The translations under genes were made by a program, and so were the position numbers. From the NCBI RefSeq assembly GCF_026651855.1, contig NZ_CP093280.1:4504001-4568000 (forward strand): a stretch of DNA of 64,000 nucleotides. Reading direction: 5' to 3'. The notes below the pieces were generated by a model. That model was not told where the DNA came from. It did no database searches and saw only the letters and a list, made by a program, of their open reading frames with translations. Shown here in pieces: positions 17,070-27,802 of this stretch (position 1 is its first letter; each line of letters starts with the position of its first letter). The DNA is from Pseudomonas silvicola. Its GTDB lineage: Bacteria > Pseudomonadota > Gammaproteobacteria > Pseudomonadales > Pseudomonadaceae.

Positions 17070-18077
17070 ATGCCGTCACCCGGTCCCCGCAACCTGCTCA
17101 CCGATGTACCCGGCATCACCGTCGGCCACGCCACCGATGCCACCGTGCGCAGCGGTGTCACCGTCATCCGCACGGCCGCCGCCTTCACCGCCAGCGTCGA
17201 CATTCGTGGCGGCGGCCCCGGCGGCCGCGAAACCGCCGCCCTGGAGCCGGAAAACATGGTGGGCCAGCTGCACGCGCTGGTGTTGGCCGGTGGCTCGGTG
17301 TTCGGCCTGGGCGCCGCCGATGGCGTGGCAGCGGTGCTGTCGCAAGAGGGCGCTGGCCTGCGGTTGAAACCCGATGGCATGGCCATTCCCATCGTGCCCG
17401 CCGCCGTGCTGCACGACCTGGCCAACGGCGGCGACAAGGCCTGGGGGCTGCAGCCGCCGTACCGTGCGCTGGGCCAGCAGGCACTGGCGGCGGCGGAGCA
17501 AACGTTCGAGCTGGGCGCCGTGGGCGCCGGGCGTGGCGCCATGGCCGGGGTGCTGCAGGGCGGGCTGGGCTCGGCCTCGCTGGACATTGGCGGCGGCCTG
17601 ATCGTGGCGGCGCTGGTGGTGGCCAACCCTATCGGCTCGGTGTACATGCCCGACGGCCAGACGTTCTGGGCCTGGCCCTGGGAGATTGCCGGCGAGTTCG
17701 GCGGCGTGCGGCCCCTGGGCGACATGGACGTCAGCGACCCTATCCCGCAGTTGTCGCGCCTGGACGAGCTTGGCCGCCTGCACGCCGGCGCCAACACCAC
17801 CCTGGTGGCGGTGGCCTGCAACGCCGCGTTGAGCACCGCCGACTGCAAGCGCGTGGCAATCATGGCCCACGACGGCATCGCCCGCGCGGTGCGCCCGGCG
17901 CACCTGCCGTTCGACGGCGACACCGTGTTCGCCATGGCCTCCGGCGCAATGGCACTGGCCGAGGGGCCGCGCCGCCAGGTGGACGTCGGCCGCATCGGCT
18001 CGGCCGCCGCCGACTGCGTGGCGCGGGCTATTGCCCGGGGCGTGCACCGGGCGCGTGGCGGCTCGCCACGAGGGTGA
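17070..18077 (+). CDS. P1 family N-terminal-nucleophile peptidase/amidase (DmpA/NylC-like)
   Basis: A 335-residue protein of the P1 family, self-processing hydrolases that include the DmpA/BapA beta-aminopeptidases and the NylC nylon-oligomer hydrolase. Family features are LTDVPGITVGHATD at the start, DIRGGGPGGRET (44-55), a Gly-rich core, and NTTLVAVACNA (242-252), where the nucleophile exposed by self-cleavage is expected (Thr243 or Thr244). GGAG nine bases before the ATG fixes the start. It has its own sigma54 promoter. Its 3' end overlaps the convergent TPR gene by 50 bases. It may hydrolyse an amide- or peptide-linked substrate. The true substrate is unknown. Confidence 0.88.
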   Translation: MPSPGPRNLLTDVPGITVGHATDATVRSGVTVIRTAAAFTASVDIRGGGPGGRETAALEPENMVGQLHALVLAGGSVFGLGAADGVAAVLSQEGAGLRLKPDGMAIPIVPAAVLHDLANGGDKAWGLQPPYRALGQQALAAAEQTFELGAVGAGRGAMAGVLQGGLGSASLDIGGGLIVAALVVANPIGSVYMPDGQTFWAWPWEIAGEFGGVRPLGDMDVSDPIPQLSRLDELGRLHAGANTTLVAVACNAALSTADCKRVAIMAHDGIARAVRPAHLPFDGDTVFAMASGAMALAEGPRRQVDVGRIGSAAADCVARAIARGVHRARGGSPRG

Positions 18078-19419
18078 CCCGCGCCTGGGCCTGCGCGGCC
18101 AGTTCCGGCAGGTCCAGGGCGCTGTACACGTGCACCAGTTGGCGGTTGGCGGGCACGTCCAGCGGGTCGTAGCCACGGCGCAGCTCCAGCTGTTGTTGGG
18201 CGTTCAACCAGTCTTCGCTGCGCAGCCGCGCGTCCAGCTCGATCAGCGCGAACAGGTCGCGCTGGGCGTGGCTGCCACCGATCTCGTTCAGCCGTGGCAG
18301 CGCCGCGCCCAGCCTGCGCAAGGCCAACGGGGCGTCGCCGCGGGCATGGGCCAGCAGGCCCTCGGCCAGGGGCAGGGTCACTTCGGCCCACACCGGCTTG
18401 CTATGGGCCGGTGCGGCCTGGCTGTGGCGGCGCAGGTTGGCCAGCAACAGGTCAGCCTCCGGGGCACCGGCGCGGGCCAGGCCGTATAGGTATTGCACGC
18501 TGAGAAACGGCTGCACCGTGTCCTCCACGCGCTTGGCGAGATAGGGCCTGAGGGCATTCCAGCGCGTACCAATGTCGATGCCTGCAAGCTCGATGCGGGT
18601 CAGCAGCGACACCGCGCCAATCTGGTCCTGCGAATACTCGGGCAGCCGCCCCCACACATGCTGGTCGTAGATCTGCAGCACCCGCTGCCCATCGCCGCGC
18701 CCCAGGTAGAACAGCGCCAGGTGCCACCAGTTGTGGGTGTACATGAACGAGTTCAGTGGTGCCCAGCCAGCCTGCATGCTTTCCAGGAAGTCGATGCCTT
18801 CCTCGATGCGCCCTCGGGTCAGCATCACATGGGCCAGCGCGTGCTGCGCCCACGGCTCGTCGGCCTGCAGGCCCAGGGCCACGCGGGCACTGGCTTCAGC
18901 CTGGTCCAGCAGGTGGCATTGCTCGTAGGCGAAGGCCAGCATGGCGTGGCTGTGGGCGCTGTCCGGCGCGCCGCGCCGCGCTTGCAGGCCGACGCGCAGC
19001 AGCGCCGGCCAGTTGCCGCGGTTGAATTCCAGGTACTGGTTGAGTTTGGCGGCGAACAGCTCGCGCGGGTAGCGCGCCAGCAGCTCGGCGCTCAGGTGCA
19101 GCACCTGCTGCAGGTCATCGGCCACCCAGGCCGCCAGCAGGCTGGTGTAGGTGTCGCTGCGCGGGTGGCGGCGTGGCGCGGCCAGGGCGCGGCGCAGGAA
19201 ACGCTCGGCCAGCCCCGGCCCTTCGGGCGACTCGCTGAACATCAGCAGCACACCCGCCAGGGCGTTGACTAGACGGCTGTCGGGGTCGGCCTCGGCGGCG
19301 GCAAGGATGCCCTCGGCCTTGGGCAGGTAGCCGAGCATGCCGGCGACGAAGTCGTCGATGGCGGCAACGCTGGCGGGGTGGTCGGTGTCGAGGGGGTTTC
19401 CCAGGTAATCCTGTGGCAT
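18028..19419 (-). CDS. TTC38-like tetratricopeptide repeat protein
   Basis: A 463-residue cytoplasmic alpha-helical protein with TPR-like repeats, resembling the TTC38 family (THNWWHLALFYLGRG, WAQHALAHVMLTRGRIEEG). TTC38-like proteins sit next to catabolic genes in some bacteria but have no firm biochemical role. It has no signal peptide or catalytic motif. Transcription should start from the sigma54 promoter just upstream, with a leader of about 24 bases. Its end overlaps the convergent peptidase gene by 50 bases, so the two transcripts share antisense sequence. Confidence 0.8.
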   Translation of the reverse strand: MPQDYLGNPLDTDHPASVAAIDDFVAGMLGYLPKAEGILAAAEADPDSRLVNALAGVLLMFSESPEGPGLAERFLRRALAAPRRHPRSDTYTSLLAAWVADDLQQVLHLSAELLARYPRELFAAKLNQYLEFNRGNWPALLRVGLQARRGAPDSAHSHAMLAFAYEQCHLLDQAEASARVALGLQADEPWAQHALAHVMLTRGRIEEGIDFLESMQAGWAPLNSFMYTHNWWHLALFYLGRGDGQRVLQIYDQHVWGRLPEYSQDQIGAVSLLTRIELAGIDIGTRWNALRPYLAKRVEDTVQPFLSVQYLYGLARAGAPEADLLLANLRRHSQAAPAHSKPVWAEVTLPLAEGLLAHARGDAPLALRRLGAALPRLNEIGGSHAQRDLFALIELDARLRSEDWLNAQQQLELRRGYDPLDVPANRQLVHVYSALDLPELAAQAQARVTLVASRHAPGARPGQ

Positions 19420-19452
19420 GACGAGGCTCGTGGTCCAAATAGCCTTCTACAG

Positions 19453-19468
19453 GGCAAGGGTTGTGCCA
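19453..19468 (-). promoter_or_regulatory. sigma54 (-24/-12) promoter for the TTC38-like gene
   Basis: The minus strand reads TGGCACAACCCTTGCC, which keeps the invariant GG and GC pairs of the sigma54 consensus. Its first ten bases match the promoter at 17017 apart from one. It lies about 34 bases before the start codon. Confidence 0.75.
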
Positions 19469-19621
19469 GTGGTGGTAGCCCCGTGGCATGGGGCGATTGG
19501 CAGGGGCAGGCTGGAACGCGCTGCTGCTTTTTCCACAATCGTCGCCGGCCACTGTGGTTTTTTCATCAGCCAGCCGCCCCGCAGCCCAGCTGCGCCGCCC
19601 ATTCCACGGCCTGGCAGGCGC

Positions 19622-19637
19622 TGGCACAGCCATTGCA
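19622..19637 (+). promoter_or_regulatory. sigma54 (-24/-12) promoter for the ABC importer operon
   Basis: The plus strand reads TGGCACAGCCATTGCA, a full match to TGGCAC-N5-TTGCW. The predicted transcription start is near 19650, about 24 bases before the substrate-binding protein gene. It diverges from the TTC38-like gene promoter. Confidence 0.8.
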
Positions 19638-19673
19638 AAACCCCTGGCACGTTGTCTTTGCCAAGGAGTTCCC

Positions 19674-21287
19674 ATGCCGCATCCCGTTTCCATCCCTTGG
19701 TCGCGCCTGGCCAGGCGCCTGTCCCGGCCGCTGCTGGGCGTGTTCATGGGCGGCCTGCTGGCAGCCGGTGCCGCCCAGGCTGAACCCACTGCGGGCGGGG
19801 TGCTGAACCTGGTCGCCCAACCCGAGCCACCGTCGCTGATGCACGGCGTGGTCACCCACGTGGCCACCCAGTACGTGGGCGGCAAGATCCTGCAGGGGCT
19901 ATTGACCTTCGATACCCACCTGCAACCGCAGCCGGTGCTGGCCCGCCACTGGGCCATCGCGCCCGACGGCCTGACCTACACCTTCGACCTGCAACAGGGC
20001 GTGCAATGGCACGACGGCCAACCGTTCACCGCCAAGGACGTGCTGTTCAGCTTCAACACCTTCTACCCCGAAGTGGACAAGCGCATGGCCAGCGTCTTCG
20101 GCGAATTCGTCGCTTCCATCGACGCGCCAAACCCCAGCCAGGTGGTGTTCCACCTGAAGAGACCCTTCGCGCCGTTGCTGTCGTCCCTGGGCAGCGGCCT
20201 GCGCCCGATCGTTCCCGAGCACCTGTACGCCGGCACCGATTTTCGCAATAACCCCTACAACCTCAAGCCGGTGGGCACCGGGCCTTTCATGTTTGCCGAG
20301 TGGAAGCGCGGCGCCTACATCAAATTGGTGAAAAACCCGCACTACTGGAAGCCGGGGCTGCCGTATCTGGACGCCATCGTCTTCCACGTGATTCCCGATG
20401 CCAGCGCCCGCGCCTCGGCCTTCGAGCGTGGCGATGTGCAGGTGCTGCGCAGCGGCGACGCCGACTATGCCGACATGAAACGCCTGGGCGCCTTGCCCGG
20501 CGTGACCGCCTCCGACAAGGGCTACGAGCTGTACACCGGGCTGGCCTTCCTGCAGATCAACGTGCGCAAGCCACCGCTGGACAACCCCAAGGTACGCCAG
20601 GCGATTCTGTATGCGCTGAACCGGCCATTCATCGTCAACAACATCTTCTTTGGCGGCGGTGAAGTGGCGCAGGGGCCGTTCGCCACGAACTCGCCGTACC
20701 ACGACCCGCAACTGCCACAGTACGCCTATGACCCGGCCAAGGCCCGTGCGCTGATCGCCGAATCAGGCGTGGACGTGGGCAAGGTGCGCATCCGCCTGCT
20801 CAATGGCGAGAAGGGCGGCGCCTGGGAACGCCTGGCCGAATACACCAAGCAGGCCCTGCAGCCGCTGGGCTTCAAGGTGCAGGTGGTGACGTCCGACGCG
20901 GCCACCTGGTTCCAGCGCGTCAGCGATTGGGATTTCGACCTGACCTACAACTTCATCTTCCAGATCGGCGACCCGTACCTGACCAACGCCTACCTGTACC
21001 GCTCCGACTACATCGTCAAGACCTCGCCGTTCGCCAACGTCAGCGGCTACCAGAACCCGGCGGCCGACGCCTTGTGGGACAAGGTCGCCAACACCCCCGA
21101 CGGCGCGCCGCGCCAGGCCCTGTACAGCCAGCTGGAAAACCTGCTGAACACCGACCTGCCGATTGTGCCGATTTTCCAGATGCGCTATCCCACGCTGTAC
21201 AAACAGACGGTGGGCAACCTGCTGCAGACGGCTACTAGCCTCAACGAGGACTATGACAGCGTCTACCTCGAGGCCCCGGCGCCATGA
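19674..21287 (+). CDS. ABC importer substrate-binding protein, family 5 (Dpp/Opp/Nik-like)
   Basis: A 537-residue periplasmic solute-binding protein. The signal peptide ends at the AQA motif near residue 36. The mature part has the family-5 landmarks QPEPPSLMHG at its start, LARHWAIAPDGLTYTFDLQ and FTAKDVLFSFNTF. This family binds di- and oligopeptides, nickel, glutathione and other small solutes, so the ligand cannot be named. AGGAG seven bases before the ATG sets the start. It is the first gene of a tightly coupled plus-strand operon with its own sigma54 promoter. Confidence 0.93.
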   Translation: MPHPVSIPWSRLARRLSRPLLGVFMGGLLAAGAAQAEPTAGGVLNLVAQPEPPSLMHGVVTHVATQYVGGKILQGLLTFDTHLQPQPVLARHWAIAPDGLTYTFDLQQGVQWHDGQPFTAKDVLFSFNTFYPEVDKRMASVFGEFVASIDAPNPSQVVFHLKRPFAPLLSSLGSGLRPIVPEHLYAGTDFRNNPYNLKPVGTGPFMFAEWKRGAYIKLVKNPHYWKPGLPYLDAIVFHVIPDASARASAFERGDVQVLRSGDADYADMKRLGALPGVTASDKGYELYTGLAFLQINVRKPPLDNPKVRQAILYALNRPFIVNNIFFGGGEVAQGPFATNSPYHDPQLPQYAYDPAKARALIAESGVDVGKVRIRLLNGEKGGAWERLAEYTKQALQPLGFKVQVVTSDAATWFQRVSDWDFDLTYNFIFQIGDPYLTNAYLYRSDYIVKTSPFANVSGYQNPAADALWDKVANTPDGAPRQALYSQLENLLNTDLPIVPIFQMRYPTLYKQTVGNLLQTATSLNEDYDSVYLEAPAP

Positions 21288-22276
21288 GCGGCTGGCTGTT
21301 CGCCGGCGGGCGCCTGCTGCGCGCCGGGCTGATGATCGTCGCCGTGGTGGTGCTTGCCTTCGGGCTGGTGCGCCTGGCCCCCGGCGACCCGGCGCTGTTG
21401 ATGGCCGGCGAGGCCGGGGTGGACGACGCCAACTACATCGCCCAGCTGCGCCACACCATGGGCCTGGACCAGCCGCTGCTGGCCCAACTGGGCCACTACC
21501 TGTATGGGGTGGCACACCTGGACCTGGGCTATTCCTACCGCAACCAGGCCAGTGTCTGGTCGCTGATTGCCGAACGGCTGCCGGCCACGTTGCTGCTGAT
21601 GGGCTCGGCGTTCGTGCTGTCGGCGCTCCTAGGCGTGGGCCTGGGCGTGCTGGCGGCGCGCAGCCACCAGCGTCGCGGCTGGCTGGATGGCGTCATCTTG
21701 CAAGGCGCGCTGCTGCTGTACGCGGTGCCGTCGTTCTGGCTGGCGATGCTACTGGTGCTGGTGTTTTCCGTGCAGCTGGACTGGCTGCCGGCGTTCGGCA
21801 TGGAAAGCGTTGGCGAGCCGCTACATGGCATGGCGCGGCTGGTGGATGCCGCCCAGCACCTGCTGTTGCCATGCCTGTCGCTGACCTTCCTGTTCCTGGC
21901 CCTGTATATCCACCTGACCCGCGCCGCCATGCTCGAAGCGCTGCAGCAGGACTACGTGCGCACGGCCCGCGCCAAGGGCCTGCCTGGCACGCGCATTCTG
22001 CTGGCCCATGTGCTGCGCAACGCTTTGCTGCCAGTGGTGACCATGGCCGGCCTGCAACTGGGCCAGCTGGCCAGCGGCGCCTTGTTGATTGAAGTGGTAT
22101 ACGCCTGGCCGGGCATCGGCCGGCTGTTGTACGACGCGCTGACCCAGCGCGACTACGCCTTGTTGTTGGGAGTGTTCCTGGTGATTTCGTTCCTGGTGGT
22201 GGGCTTCAATCTGCTCACCGATCTGCTGTACCGCTGGCTCGACCCGCGCATTGGCCACGGGGGGCAGGGCGCATGA
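21284..22276 (+). CDS. ABC importer permease, DppB-like
   Basis: A 330-residue inner-membrane permease of the DppB/OppB type with about six membrane segments. The cytoplasmic coupling loop is typical (DYVRTARAKGLPGTRILL, close to residues 222-240). Its ATG overlaps the stop of the binding-protein gene by four bases (ATGA), which shows coupling. It forms the membrane channel with the following DppC-like protein. Confidence 0.93.
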   Translation: MSGWLFAGGRLLRAGLMIVAVVVLAFGLVRLAPGDPALLMAGEAGVDDANYIAQLRHTMGLDQPLLAQLGHYLYGVAHLDLGYSYRNQASVWSLIAERLPATLLLMGSAFVLSALLGVGLGVLAARSHQRRGWLDGVILQGALLLYAVPSFWLAMLLVLVFSVQLDWLPAFGMESVGEPLHGMARLVDAAQHLLLPCLSLTFLFLALYIHLTRAAMLEALQQDYVRTARAKGLPGTRILLAHVLRNALLPVVTMAGLQLGQLASGALLIEVVYAWPGIGRLLYDALTQRDYALLLGVFLVISFLVVGFNLLTDLLYRWLDPRIGHGGQGA

Positions 22277-23117
22277 CCAGGCACTCCGTGTGGCAACGCT
22301 TTGCCCGCCAACCGGGGCCTCTGGCAGGCGCGCTATTGGTGCTGGTGCTCGCCGCGCTGGCCGTGGCCGCGCCCTGGCTGGTGCCCGGTTCACCGTGGGA
22401 CATGACCACCACGCCGCTGCTGGTGCCGTTCGCCGATGGCCACCACCTGCTGGGTAGCGACATGCTCGGCCGCGACATTGCTACCGGTCTGCTGTACGGC
22501 GCGCGGGTGTCGTTGTCGGTGGCGCTGCTGGCCAGCGCCGCCACGCTGTTGGTGGGCCTGTTGGTGGGCGCGCTGGCCGGTTACCTGGGCGGCTGGCCGG
22601 ACGCGCTGCTGATGCGCGTGGCGGAGTTCTTCCAGATCATTCCGCAGCTGGTGCTGGCGGTGGTGCTGGTGGCAGCGCTGGAGCCGTCGCTGGGCTCGGT
22701 GATCCTGGCCATCGCGCTGGTGGCCTGGCCCGGCATCGCGCGGTTGGTGCGCAGCGAGTTCCTCACCCTGCGCCAGCGAGAATTCGTCCAGGCGGCCCAG
22801 GTGCTGGGCCAACGCCCGCTGACCATCATCGCCCGGCAGATATTGCCCAATGCCTTGGGCCCGCTGCTGGTGACCCTGACCTTCGTCATGGCCTCGGCCA
22901 TCCTCACCGAGGCAGCGCTGGCCTTCCTCGGCCTGGGGGACCCGGACGCCATGAGCTGGGGCTACATGATCAACGCCTCGCGCAATATGCTCCGCGAGGC
23001 CTGGTGGATGAGCCTGCTGCCAGGCGTGGCCATCCTGCTGCTGGTGCTGGCGGTGAACCGCATTGGCGAAGGCCTGCGCGTGGCCCTGGAACCGGCCAAC
23101 CGCCAAGGGGGCCGGCC

Positions 23118-23121
<4 letters not shown>
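22273..23121 (+). CDS. ABC importer permease, DppC-like
   Basis: A 282-residue second permease of the DppC/OppC type. It has the conserved HHLLGSDMLGRDIATGLLYG segment and the coupling motif EFVQAAQVLGQRPLTII. It overlaps the previous permease gene by four bases (ATGA) and the following ATPase gene by four bases, so all the transporter genes are read as one coupled unit. Confidence 0.93.
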
Positions 23122-24754
<1,633 letters not shown>

Positions 24755-24758
<4 letters not shown>

Positions 24759-25957
24759 TGAGCCTCAATGCCTTCCTGATGGCCACCGGGCACCACCTGG
24801 CCGGCTGGCGCCACCCTGATGCCCAGGCCGACGGCGGCCTGGATTTCGACCACTACCGCCACCTGGCGCGCCAGGCCGAGGCCGCCGGCTTCGATGCCAT
24901 TTTTCTCTCAGACACCCTGGCCATGCTGCCCGGCGAACTCGGTGCCTTGAGCCGCATGGCGCGCACCGAACATTTCGAGCCGCTGACGCTGCTTGGCGCC
25001 CTCGCGGCGGTGACTGAGCGCATCGGCCTGATTGCCACCATGACCACCTCCTACAACGACGTCGCCACCGTGGCCCGCAGCTTCGCCGGCCTGGAGGCGT
25101 TGGGCAGCGGGCGCAGCGGCTGGAACCTGGTCACTTCCAGCAACGCGCTGGAGGCACACAATTTCGGCCGCGCGCAGCACTACGGCCATGGCGAGCGCTA
25201 TGGCAAGGCCGCCAGTTTTCTGCAGCAGGTGCGTCAGCGCTGGCACGCCCAGGGCATCGCGCCGGTGCAGGTGGTAGCGGGGGCGTCGGAAGCCGGGCGC
25301 GAGTTTGCCGCCCAGCACGCCGAGGTACTGTTTACCGCGCAAACCGACCTGGGCAGCGCCCAGGCGTTCTACCGCGACGTGAAGGGGCGCATGGCGGCGT
25401 ACGGGCGGCGGCCCGAGCAGTTGAAGATTCTGCCGGGGCTGATGCCTGTGGTCGCCACCAGCACCGCCCAGGCATGGGCGCTGCACCAGCAGTTGCAGGG
25501 GCTGGTGCAGCCTGAGGTGGGCTTGTCGTTGCTGGCCGACATCGCCGGTGGCAGCGACTTGTCGGCGTACCCGCTGGACGGCCCGTTGCCGGCGCTGGCC
25601 AGCACCGAGTCGGGGGTCAGCCGCCGCGAGCTGCTGCTGGACGTGGCCCGCCGCGAAGGCCTGAGCATTCGCCAGCTGTACCTGAAAATGGCCCCGGCGC
25701 GTGGCCACCGGCTGGTGGTGGGCGATGCAGCGCATATCGCCAACCAGATGCAGCAGTGGTTCACCGAAGGCGCTGCCGACGGTTTCAATATCATGCCGGC
25801 CTACCTGCCGGGTGGCTTGGAAAGTTTTATCGCGCAGGTGGTGCCGCTGTTGCAGCAACGCGGGCTGTTCCGCCGTGGCTATGCCGGGCGCATGCTGCGC
25901 GATCACCTGGGCCTCAACCCTCCTGAATACGACCTGGAGCAACGCCGTCATGCCTGA
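24755..25957 (+). CDS. FMN-dependent monooxygenase, NtaA/DszA family, internally shortened
   Basis: A 400-residue LLM monooxygenase related to the 443-residue enzyme encoded at 12.9-14.3 kb (RMARTEHFEPLTLLGALAAV, SGWNLVTSSNALEAHNFGR, VVAGASEAGREFAAQ). It lacks about 40 residues present in the longer protein between the helix after the NFGR motif and the VVAGASE flavin-phosphate site. In the longer protein this segment includes QGTHFSVRGPLNVARSPQGH. The loss may open or alter the active site. It is coupled to the ATPase gene (overlapping ATGATGA) and to the following hydrolase, so it likely acts on the imported solute. Confidence 0.88.
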
Positions 25958-26825
25958 CACTTTCGACCCCACGCTGCTGCCACGGGTGCAGGGCCAGCCG
26001 GTGGAGATTCGCCCGGGGCGCTGGCTCAGCATCAGCCACCAGCCCGGCCATGCCCATGCCGACACCGTGGTGTTCTTCGCCCATGGCGGCGGTGGCAACC
26101 AGGACCAGTGGCGTGAACAATGGCGTGCCTTGGGCCAGGCCGGCTACAGCCTGGTGGCCTGGGACCTGTTGGGCCATGGCCGCAGCGCCAAGCCACGGCA
26201 GCGCCAGGCGTATGCCTGGGATGAACTGGTGAGCGACCAGCGCGCGGTGCTGGCGCGCTTCGCCGGGCAGCGCAATATCATCGCCGCGCACTCCTTCGGC
26301 ACCGGGCTTACCCTCAGCGCCGTGCTCGAAAGCCCGGTAGCCGTGGAGGCGTTGCTGTTGCTGGGCACCACCCTCAACCGCCCACTCAAGCCCGGTGGCC
26401 TGCTGCGCCTGCCAGCCTGGGCGCTGGAGTTGTTGCGGCCGGTGTTGAGCAAGGGCTTCCGCCAGCGGGCCTGGGACACCAATGCCGCCCCGGCGCTGAT
26501 CGCCTATGAAGAATCGCTCACCCGCCACAACCCGTTGTACGTGTTCAAGGGCTTGATCGACGGTGCGCGCTGGCCCAGCGCCGCGCAGCTGGCGAGCCTG
26601 GAGCTACCGGTGCAGGTGCTGGCCGGGCGCAGCGACGGTCTTACCCCTGTGGCCGGTGGTGAAGCCTTGGCGCAGGCGCTGCCCCATGCGCAGTTCCGGG
26701 TGCTGGAGCAGTGCGGGCATCAGTTGATGCTGGAGCGGGCGGAGGTGGTGAATGAGATATTGTTGGCACTATTGGTTCCGGGGAAAAGCTCCACCGGTCA
26801 GGGCAGATCGTCTGTGACGGCCTGA
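25950..26825 (+). CDS. alpha/beta hydrolase
   Basis: A 291-residue alpha/beta-hydrolase-fold protein. The oxyanion segment HGGGG is at 45-49 and the nucleophile motif AHSFG (Ser115) has Ala in place of the usual first Gly. The predicted acid is Asp229 (GRSDGLTP) and the base His257 (CGHQLM). The WDLLGHGRS motif is typical of the family. It overlaps the monooxygenase gene by eight bases and is the last gene of the importer operon and of the cargo. It may cleave an ester or similar bond left after oxidation. The substrate is unknown. Confidence 0.85.
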   Translation: MPDTFDPTLLPRVQGQPVEIRPGRWLSISHQPGHAHADTVVFFAHGGGGNQDQWREQWRALGQAGYSLVAWDLLGHGRSAKPRQRQAYAWDELVSDQRAVLARFAGQRNIIAAHSFGTGLTLSAVLESPVAVEALLLLGTTLNRPLKPGGLLRLPAWALELLRPVLSKGFRQRAWDTNAAPALIAYEESLTRHNPLYVFKGLIDGARWPSAAQLASLELPVQVLAGRSDGLTPVAGGEALAQALPHAQFRVLEQCGHQLMLERAEVVNEILLALLVPGKSSTGQGRSSVTA

Positions 26826-27037
26826 TTTTATATGGCTGGTACGATGCTAGCCGGGGGCTGCACAAGAGCGGGTCTTTGCTGGTCCTGGTTGTCTGCGACC
26901 GCGATAATTATGCTGTCCTTTACCAGGCAGCCAAGCGTTGCAGATTCCTAATCTTCGATGATCTGCAGGTTAGCCAGGATTGTTTTCGGTCCGGCAGTAC
27001 CCCCGCCGAAAGCGCTGATAATCGGTCGACGCTGCGC
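26826..27037. other. right junction of the cargo, non-coding
   Basis: About 210 bases between the cargo hydrolase gene and the ICE gene TIGR03747, which ends here from the opposite strand. I see no gene, no transposase remnant and no repeat shared with the left junction near 8.52-8.78 kb. The base composition drops toward AT relative to the cargo. Confidence 0.4.
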
Positions 27038-27766
27038 TCAAAGGTATTTTTTGAACGTCGATCCAGTGATCGCGACCATCCAGCCCAACACCCAGGCGCA
27101 GGGCACCAATATCCAAGTGGGGTTGATCGACCATGGTAGCGATAAGTAGACGATCCAAGGCGTGAGCAGCAGGGGGATGAGCAGGCGTTTCGCACGGTGA
27201 TAGACAAAGCTGCTTTCCCGGCCAGCACTAAATTTTCGCAGGTCACGGCGCATCAACCCGTCTACCCCTCCTGTGACCGCCGCCAAGAGGAACAGGGGCA
27301 TTGACAGCACCAGCACTGCGACGCGGACTACAAACGTGAGGACGGTGAAAAGGGCCGCTACCAGGTAGTCCTGCAACCCGACGTACAGTTGCGCCGCGGC
27401 TCCCTGAATGTTGTCCTCCAGGCTTAGCTTCGTCATATGCACCTGGAGTTCGCCCCAACCGACGCTGACGAACAACCACTCATTGATCGCCTCGAAGATT
27501 CGGCCAACGGCCTCGGCAGGCTGAGCAATGAGCAAGGACTGTTTGAAGTTGGCACTCAACCATCCCAGCTCGCTCTGCCACATGATCTTGCTGTGATGCC
27601 AGCCCTGATCAGGCCAAAACCACACCATCCCTGCAAACTCCAGCACGATGGAAAACAGCATTGAGCCAAACAACACGCCCAGCAGCCTCAGGCACAGTTC
27701 GACGGTGGCGAGGATAAGCCCGGGTTTTCGCGGTGCAGGTGCTTGGTTGCCCGGCGTGGTCGGCAT
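27038..27766 (-). CDS. TIGR03747 family ICE membrane protein
   Basis: A 242-residue inner-membrane protein with about four hydrophobic segments (near residues 25-48, 138-165, 170-180 and 200-235). It matches TIGR03747, the gene that follows TraD in PFGI-1-class ICEs. GAGGT precedes the ATG. In related elements the next gene is RAQPRD. Here 18 kb of cargo intervenes, so this gene now ends the upstream half of the mating operon. Confidence 0.88.
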   Translation of the reverse strand: MPTTPGNQAPAPRKPGLILATVELCLRLLGVLFGSMLFSIVLEFAGMVWFWPDQGWHHSKIMWQSELGWLSANFKQSLLIAQPAEAVGRIFEAINEWLFVSVGWGELQVHMTKLSLEDNIQGAAAQLYVGLQDYLVAALFTVLTFVVRVAVLVLSMPLFLLAAVTGGVDGLMRRDLRKFSAGRESSFVYHRAKRLLIPLLLTPWIVYLSLPWSINPTWILVPCAWVLGWMVAITGSTFKKYL

Positions 27767-27802
27767 GGATACCTCGGCGCACGTGGTATTTCATCAGGTG
27801 CT

